A stretch of DNA of 64,000 bases from Sweltsa coloradensis (Eukaryota; Arthropoda; Insecta; Plecoptera; Chloroperlidae), in contig JAMZAV010001727.1 in NCBI GenBank assembly GCA_024449915.1, positions 62,001-126,000 on the forward strand, in the 5' to 3' direction. Every line of letters starts with the position of its first letter. The stretch's first letter is position 1. The notes under the pieces were generated by a model. That model had not been told where the DNA came from and did not search any database. It saw only the letters and a program-made list of their open reading frames with translations. Positions 27,701 through 64,000 of this stretch are shown here, in pieces. The position numbers and the translations under genes are program-made.

Positions 27701-27897
27701 CTCATAGGAGCCACACCTCCCAAAGGTTCGTTTTTGGCGTTAATGCATTTCGGGTCTTTACTGACATCTTTATTGTACTTTTTAGATTTTATGTACCAGC
27801 AACCCACACCAACAACAACAGGCGCTCCAACCAGCAAAGCCACTTGCCACTTTGACCACGAGGTACCGGTTGCACCAACGTTGCTCGAAGCCGCCAT
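12631..27897 (-). CDS. TOMM70: Mitochondrial import receptor subunit TOM70, complete, seven coding exons
   Basis: TOM70 is an outer mitochondrial membrane receptor that takes Hsp70/Hsp90-bound carrier-type preproteins from the cytosol and passes them to the TOM channel (family knowledge). Coding exons in transcript order are 27897-27631, 20063-19884, 19713-19027, 18269-18045, 17682-17586, 16353-16230 and 12784-12631. All introns are GT-AG and phases agree, giving 1734 nt and 577 residues; the human protein is about 608. An N-terminal membrane anchor is followed by an acidic/polar linker, a clamp-type TPR block (about 95-190), a divergent middle, and further TPRs to the C-terminus. Matches to vertebrate TOM70 run almost end to end, including YQNRAAA, NPKYVKAL.RRAK, ILEG.QNQ and YHRGQ. 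The start is the first Met before the anchor. Intron 1 (7.6 kb) and intron 6 (3.4 kb) are swollen by transposons. Identification is very secure; exact exon ends rest on reading splice sites by eye. Confidence 0.96.
13095..13831. mobile_element. hAT-type MITE in TOMM70 intron 6
   Basis: Ends TAAGGACGGGCATCGA and (reverse complement) TAAGGCTGGGCATCGA; flanks GTAAATAT / GTAAATTT, 7 of 8 identical. The interior is rich in ATCGAT runs. It appears to have landed in another element whose end continues as TTTACGGTA after 13839. Confidence 0.85.
14283..16139. mobile_element. hAT-type element in TOMM70 intron 6, host of a nested copy
   Basis: Ends TAGGGTGTCC / GGACACCCTA with perfect 8-bp duplication TACTTATT at 14275-14282 and 16140-16147. 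The interior carries a CCCCAGCC/GGGGCTGG-rich part near 14340, GGGACTGTCCCG palindromes near 16100 and a C16 run at about 15887. It contains the element at 14665-15531. No intact transposase. Confidence 0.93.
14665..15531. mobile_element. hAT-type MITE nested in the 14283-16139 element
   Basis: Ends TAGGGGTGTGCGAAC / GTTCACACACCCCTA with perfect duplication AAAATATG (14657-14664, 15532-15539). Sub-terminal GAACCGAACC repeats flank a dense cluster of TAGGCCTA motifs at about 14803-15000. A similar lone end, TAGGGGTGTGCGAGTA, occurs at about 53650. Confidence 0.95.
16230..16353 (-). CDS. TOMM70: TOMM70 exon 6: C-terminal TPR
   Basis: 124 nt with split codons at both ends (GA from Gly at the start, GA of Glu at the end, donor GA|GTAAGT). 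It encodes TLRLQWTGDFVKAKHMIKKA, then IRLDSTCLHAYETLGTIAVQ, matching the human LQLQW...AIEIDNKCDFAYETMGTIEVQ segment. A nested hAT element pair ends only about 80 bp downstream in intron 6. Confidence 0.94.
17586..17682 (-). CDS. TOMM70: TOMM70 exon 5: C-terminal TPR
   Basis: 97 nt, begins in phase 0 and ends after the first base of a split Gly codon (AGA G|GTGTGT). It encodes VLIDQQRFEEADAYFIRAL and ELDPGNASLHVYR, matching the family TPR with EPDNATTYVHKG. The donor sits in a short TG/CA run, so a shift of a few bases is possible, but this choice keeps exact length with the vertebrate protein. Confidence 0.92.
18045..18269 (-). CDS. TOMM70: TOMM70 exon 4: C-terminal TPR domain
   Basis: Encodes residues 379-453, phase 0 at both ends (CTAG|GTTTAC acceptor, GCTGAG|GTAAGA donor). 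It has two TPR-like units: MTQALENFNQGVALRPDL and VTEAMNALKDVMNKFPDYSKCY. This matches the vertebrate segment EEAVADFDECIRLRPES through FPRCAEGYALYA in spacing and order. Confidence 0.95.
19027..19713 (-). CDS. TOMM70: TOMM70 exon 3: clamp TPRs and central region
   Basis: Encodes residues 150-378, the largest exon (229 codons), phase 0 at both ends. It opens with ELYDEAWSDCSHAIELNPKY, followed by KALQRRAKV, whose basic residues belong to the clamp. ILEGYQNQ is a family hallmark. The stretch with NRFPALPNDDFILSYFSAF matches the conserved linker before the C-terminal TPR domain. The exon closes with a TPR ending in DIYYHRGQ. Confidence 0.96.
19884..20063 (-). CDS. TOMM70: TOMM70 exon 2: first TPR
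   Basis: Encodes residues 90-149, phase 0 at both ends. TGNELFKKQQYEEASQCYT is a canonical TPR helix A/B pair and corresponds to the KGNKYFKAGKYEQAIQCYT region of vertebrate TOM70. YQNRAAA starts the second repeat. These helices carry part of the carboxylate clamp that holds the EEVD tail of chaperones (family knowledge). Confidence 0.95.
20342..21246. mobile_element. pogo/Tigger-type (Tc1/mariner superfamily) MITE in TOMM70 intron 1
   Basis: Ends CAGTAAGAACTCTCTTATCC and its near-perfect inverse GGATAAGAGAGTTCTTACTG, flanked by TA on both sides (20340-20341, 21247-21248). The CTCTTATCCGA phrase is typical of Tigger/pogo elements (family knowledge). No intact transposase. A T23 tract sits near 21170. 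The 109-codon ORF inside is not recognisable. Confidence 0.92.
22813..23240 (-). repeat. 5S rRNA-derived SINE, copy A
   Basis: Reverse orientation copy of the SINE at 41750. Reading the minus strand: CCAGCGG, a 5S-like part with AACACTAGTTAAGCAACCTC and GGGCGTGGTC, then the central CCGTCCTTTCGGATGGGACG block, then the tail ending in TTAAGCAATATCC. Inserted inside the hAT element 21594-24754. Confidence 0.8.
23402..24164. mobile_element. hAT-type element nested in the 3.16-kb hAT
   Basis: Ends TAGGGAAGACGACGGG / (reverse complement) TAGGGATGACAAAACCCG with perfect duplication AATTTCAC (23394-23401, 24165-24172). Interior ends are made of GGGTACCCG palindromes. C10-C11 runs at about 23647 and 23830. 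No intact transposase. Confidence 0.93.
24790..25760 (+). mobile_element. LINE reverse transcriptase fragment in TOMM70 intron 1
   Basis: Positions about 24880-24980 read SGVPQGSILGLLLFTM and later VRFVADECLI, the conserved RT palm block and a decayed FADD box. Near 25305 the text reads IEYAGAVWGPYTK, and near 25485 LGWD, both typical of the RT thumb/C-terminal part. Stops and frameshifts break it. It is a 5'- and 3'-truncated dead copy. Confidence 0.8.
25765..27290. other. TOMM70 intron 1, 5' part: AT-rich, no element recognised
   Basis: Contains many TAGGCCTA motifs but no terminal repeats or coding sequence that I can support. Confidence 0.4.
27302..27393. repeat. 22-bp inverted repeat with 48-nt loop, early in TOMM70 intron 1
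   Basis: Arms 27302-27323 and 27372-27393 are complementary with one mismatch (CTTTCAGTTCGGCT.GTCAGCG). It lies about 240 bp after the first splice donor. It could be a small MITE or a transcribed hairpin. Confidence 0.75.
27631..27897 (-). CDS. TOMM70: TOMM70 exon 1: start codon, membrane anchor, linker
   Basis: Encodes residues 1-89 and ends in phase 0 at CAG|GTAAAG. Residues 17-36 (WQVALLVGAP...CWYI) form one hydrophobic segment followed by KSKK, the expected signal-anchor layout that leaves the TPR body in the cytosol. Residues 40-89 are low-complexity and poorly conserved, as in other TOM70 proteins. An ATG-initiated frame on the opposite strand over the same bases is a shadow. Confidence 0.93.
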
Positions 27898-28299
27898 CCT
27901 TCCTTCTGTACACCGGCTGATGGAGTGGCCTCAATAATGACGTATCGGATTCTTGGATGCCTTATTTCCACAGAGTTATATTTCAACCAATCGCGTGAAA
28001 TTAAAGTTGGCGGCAACGAAATTTGCAGTCCGCGACACTTACAAACGCTTTTTCCAGTCGCGTTGATGGATGAGACTTAAAAATATATATTTCTGTCCAA
28101 TGATTACGATTTTAAGTGGGATCTCATTACTGTTTCTAGTTACTTGATACTACTTGTTCATTAAACACCTGTTAAAGGCTTATATTAAAACCTTTATAGT
28201 TTATTACTATGAATTTTGATTAACTTTTTCAACTTTTTTCTTTCAAAAGGCACTACATTACCATAATATTTATGTCAATGTAAAATATGAACGTTGTAT

Positions 28300-28795
28300 C
28301 CCCACCCGTTTGGTCAGAATCGGCCCAAATATCACGAAAATATCGTATTTAAAATGGCGGGGGGGGGGGGGGGGGGGGGAATCGTAAAAGTACGATTTCT
28401 ATGAGAAATATTTCTTAAAATGTCTATAAAATCATAACAAATATAACTTCAGTGATTTTAAACGTTCCCATACAGTTTCATCAAGATCGGAGTAGCCGTT
28501 TGACAAATATCACAAAAATATCTCATTAAAAATCTATTAAAATCATAAAATTTCGATAATCATAAGAAATATTTGATCAATTGTAGCCAAAAACGTGCAA
28601 AGTCGAAGTTCAGAGATTCGAAGGTCCCCTCACAATTTTCATCAAGATCGCATATGCCGTTTGCCCGGTAGAGAGCGAACAAAAAGACAAAAAAAATAAC
28701 AAAAAACAAAACACCCGAGCTATTTTTCTTAGGGTAACGTAAGTGGAAAAGAAAACAAAGAGTGAAATTGAAGTCTTCGCTTCGCTCATCCAATA
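28300..28795 (+). repeat. Dispersed repeat family Z, copy 1
   Basis: Ends in CGCTTCGCTCATCCAATAAT and shares TTGCCCGGTAGAGAGC, AGATTCGAAGGTCCCCT and CATCAAGATCG with copies at 52830-53293 (plus) and 32925-33720 (minus). No terminal repeats or coding capacity found. A G18 tract lies at about 28363. Confidence 0.7.
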
Positions 28796-29239
28796 ATTAT
28801 TAATTTCATGTTTTGGACTTATTTTTAATTTTATTTATTTATATGGGTAATTTTGTAGTAAATGAACTAGAAAGCACTATAATAATAGCATTCTGCAGTA
28901 CAAAAATATAGTTTAAATAATAAATTATTACATAGCGTTTAACAACGTTACAATGCAGATCGCAGACAAACTTACGCTAAAAATTTTACTGAATGATTTT
29001 TTTCAATAATAATGGATTAACGATTTTGAATTTTAGTATTCTTGGAACTGAATAATAACTAGGAACTTAATAATGTCATTAAAAGTTACTATGAAAAAGA
29101 ACTAATGCTAATACTATGAGATCTCGTCGTTCTACGCGCTGTGCGTGACGTTGTCTAGCCACAGGGCGTCGGCTGTGCGGCGCTGTCGTCAAGGAGTGAA
29201 CGATATCTCGAACTAAGACGACCTGCTGAAACAAGTACC

Positions 29240-29450
29240 CATTTAATACAGCTAAGCTGTCTGTGATGGCTCATCGAGGCTTGAGTCGTGGACACAGGAG
29301 ACCGTGGGTTCGAATCCCGCATAAGGCATGTTTTTTGTACGTAGCCTTGCCCCTTGCGTCTCGGCCCAAACGTCCGGACCAGCCCGAAAATCAGTCAGAA
29401 AGTCGGCCCGAAAGCCCGTTTCTATCGAAGACTATAACAATCATGTAGAG
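29240..29450 (+). repeat. tRNA-derived SINE
   Basis: GTGATGGCTCATCGAGGCTT gives an A-box-like head, and GTGGGTTCGAATCCCGC is a clear B box, about 65-70 nt apart as in a tRNA. A non-tRNA body follows. Not a functional tRNA because the acceptor stem cannot be drawn. Confidence 0.65.
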
Positions 29451-30009
29451 TTTTAGACTCGGCAGAGGCATAAAAAATATTTGTACTGCTACTGAAAGTA
29501 TTTGTAATACTTACACATATCGATTTGCTTCTTGATATATTAACATAGATTCTGATTCTGTTCAAGATTTGAATTTCACATTTAAAAATAAATTTGACAC
29601 ATTTTTTTATACATTTTTATCTTTTCCCACAAAAGAATAATTTAAGGGATTAATAAATTAATAAAAATGGTTTTGATATAGAAAAATTTGATTTTTCACA
29701 CGATTTCCAGTGGCTGTCGCGGGTCGCCCTTAACCGAACCTACGCTGTCGAAGCCGACGCCTAGGTTATCCATGGGCGCCCACGGGGGTTGGGGGGGGGG
29801 GCACTTAGAAAACCCTGGAACACTAAATGTTAAAAATCGATATTACATTTCCAAATTAATTTTATAGGATTTATAATGTGCATCGTTATTGCATTCGTAA
29901 TAGCATTTAGTATAGTACATACTCAATGTAGTAGTATCTGCTTCTGTTTTGCAGTGTATATGCTATTTTTACTGGTTGTAAATATCTTGCTATTTTTTCT
30001 TTAGACAAG

Positions 30010-30965
30010 TGGAAACTTAGTTTGAACCCACTTTTGTATGTCACTCTTAAAGTTTAATTTGTTAACCACCGAGAGTTTTAGATCTTTTGGTAACTCGTTG
30101 AACTTTTTTAATCAATTCAAAAACATGGATTTTTGCTCACAGCACTTATTCTGACTAGCCTACTAGGCATGTACACATATTGTGCAGATCTAGTAAGATC
30201 AAACACATCATTAGTGTGTTTGTAGAAGTCGGAGAATTCTACGAATACTCTTAGTTGCATAGAAATCACGAATGAAAAATAAAACTTTGAAAGATGATTG
30301 TTCAACACTAAGCCACTGAAGTTGCTCAGTGTTCAACACTAAGCCACTGAAGTTGCTCGGTGTTCAACACTAAGCCACTGAAGTTGCTCGGTGTTCAACA
30401 CTAAGCCACTGAAGTTGTTCAGTGTTCAACACTAAGCCACTGAAGTTGCTCGGTGTTCAACACTAAGCCACTGAAGTTGCTCGAGCATGTCAATGCTGAG
30501 TGTTAGTCTGTGACATTGAAGAGTTGCCCTCATACCTCTTGTTTGGTAGTTTTTGGATAACACATCAAGGTCACTTTTATTTATATACATGGGAATGATA
30601 GGACAGTAGTGGAAGTGTGGAGCTACAATGGTGTTATAAATTAGTCGACGCACCCATTTTGACAATTTGTTTGCAAATATCCATTTTTAGCAAGCTTCTT
30701 GGAGATGAAATGAAATAAATAGTCTACCATGACTCCTAAGTACTTAAAATGGTATTGAAATTTTCTTTCTTTCAATGTTCACTTTGTTGGTATATTATTA
30801 CCTTGCTGTAGTTGGTCTCTCTTTGCCACTTCTCTCTGCCACGGCCCATAAACCTACCCACTTGTTCAGATCTATCTAGCTTATCCATTGTGCTTAGGTA
30901 AAATGTATTTATATTTTGCTTCATTGCAGTAGATTCCAAAATCCAAGTAGTTATTCCACATTTCA
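30010..30965 (-). mobile_element. LINE C-terminal fragment with internal satellite
   Basis: Minus strand near 30440-30660 reads LIYNTIVAPHFHYCPII and LSKNYQTRGMRATLQC, the RT C-terminal YNSLV.PHFDYCS...LQNRAMR motif, then LEQLQWLSVEHR. After the tandem array the frame resumes, and at 30110-30020 reads KKFNELPKDLKLSVVNKL, another hallmark of the C-terminus, ending KFPLV-stop. Frameshifted and dead. Confidence 0.82.
30297..30484. repeat. 31-bp tandem array, six units, born inside a LINE
   Basis: Unit GTTCAACACTAAGCCACTGA plus AGTTGCTCGGT repeated six times with 0-2 differences. On the minus strand one unit encodes LQWLSVEH, a conserved motif of the LINE RT C-terminus, so the array arose by local duplication of LINE coding sequence. 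Confidence 0.92.
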
Positions 30966-31822
30966 CAAACCATTAATCAATGAGAAAAATACACTTCCAA
31001 ATGTCAAAAATTCCGATTTCATTTCCCTACCCCTAGTCTAAAACAAAATTTTAGCTTCGCGAATTTGCTCCCGGTGGTCTCATGAGGTAATGTGCCCCCG
31101 CCCCCCTGCTTTTACTTTTAATCCTGTGGACGCTCATATGCGGTTAACTTTTAAAGTCAATTCTCTTAATATTTTTTTCAGGACAAATAGAAGGGAGAGA
31201 CAAGACATTAATAACCAATTAATTAAAAATATATAGCCCCTGTCGCCGACGCTGTTATTGCCCGATTACGCAAGTTACAGCGCCAGCTGCCTGACATTTA
31301 TTTATTATATTTAAAAAAAAAAGTCATTAAATGTATCATTATTGCCTTTACCCTATTCGTGCAAAATACTGCTACGGCCACGGATTAGATTCACAATCAC
31401 AGGTGCTTTATTTTAAAGATTTTATGACACGACACGACTGCAAATCAAAATGTGTCACAGTGTTGTGAAAATAAGGTTGCTGAACATTTGCCGCCATCTT
31501 TGATTTGCCGAATGTATGTATTGGAATGCATGTGATTTGGAATAATATTAGGACCTAAATAAATAATATTAATTTTCTTCTCTGGATTAGAGAAAACACT
31601 GATTACATATTACTGTATGGGAATTTTTAGTGTAAATTAATTATTAACAAAGCATGTCAAGTTTTTGGTTGTAACAAAAATTACTCTGTCAGACAAATTA
31701 TTTCATTTTCAGGAAGTGCAGGTGGCGCTGTCTATCTAGAGGGCATATCCCAGCAGAAGATCTTTGGAACCAGTCCAGTCAAAATTGTCAACATAACACA
31801 AGTCTAAAATCAACATGGAAAA

Positions 31823-64000
<32,178 letters not shown>

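Noticed and set aside
29240..29320. Functional tRNA gene
   Set aside because: A and B boxes are present but no acceptor stem forms and a SINE body follows.
30297..30484. CRISPR-like array
   Set aside because: Head-to-tail 31-bp units with no spacers in an animal genome; it is a minisatellite.
27898..31822. Shared bidirectional promoter between TOMM70 and TBC1D23
   Set aside because: The starts are 3.9 kb apart with repeats between; no evidence for a common promoter. I also looked for NIT2 exons here and saw none.

Overview
The window is animal nuclear DNA: AT-rich, intron-rich and packed with transposable elements. Two well-conserved protein genes can be read exon by exon. Almost everything else is repeat. 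I cannot name the species. The invertebrate-type repeats, the 5S-derived SINEs and the very frequent octamer TAGGCCTA suggest a marine invertebrate, perhaps an echinoderm or other non-vertebrate deuterostome (inference, low confidence).

The minus strand from 27897 down to 12631 carries a complete TOMM70 gene, the mitochondrial outer-membrane import receptor. It has seven coding exons, all splice phases agree, and the product is 577 residues. The plus strand from 31823 to the window end carries the first seven coding exons of TBC1D23, a catalytically dead TBC-domain protein that tethers endosome-derived vesicles at the trans-Golgi. About 288 residues are present, and the rhodanese-like and C-terminal parts lie beyond the window. 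The two genes are head to head about 3.9 kb apart. They are also near neighbours in human chromosome band 3q12, where NIT2 lies between them, so this looks like an old linkage.

The introns and spacers hold many elements with recognisable ends. There are about a dozen hAT-type elements, most with perfect 8-bp target duplications and several nested, plus a pogo/Tigger-type element and a piggyBac-type MITE. Five broken non-LTR retrotransposon (LINE) copies, 5S- and tRNA-derived SINEs, hairpin MITEs and several tandem arrays make up most of the rest. The region 59.6-62.7 kb is a three-level nest: hAT MITE inside another hAT-like element inside a LINE.

The most unusual signal is the palindrome TAGGCCTA with its short forms TAGGCTA/TAGCCTA. 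Paired repeat copies, inverted arms and a conserved reverse-transcriptase motif inside the window show it as a 5-14 bp insertion at a TA dinucleotide that ends by restoring TA. It therefore looks like a recurrent micro-insertion, or the excision scar of an element with 5'-GG...CC-3' ends, and not merely biased composition.

Stretches not covered by an entry (introns and spacers) showed AT-rich sequence with scattered TAGGCCTA motifs and nothing else I could support.
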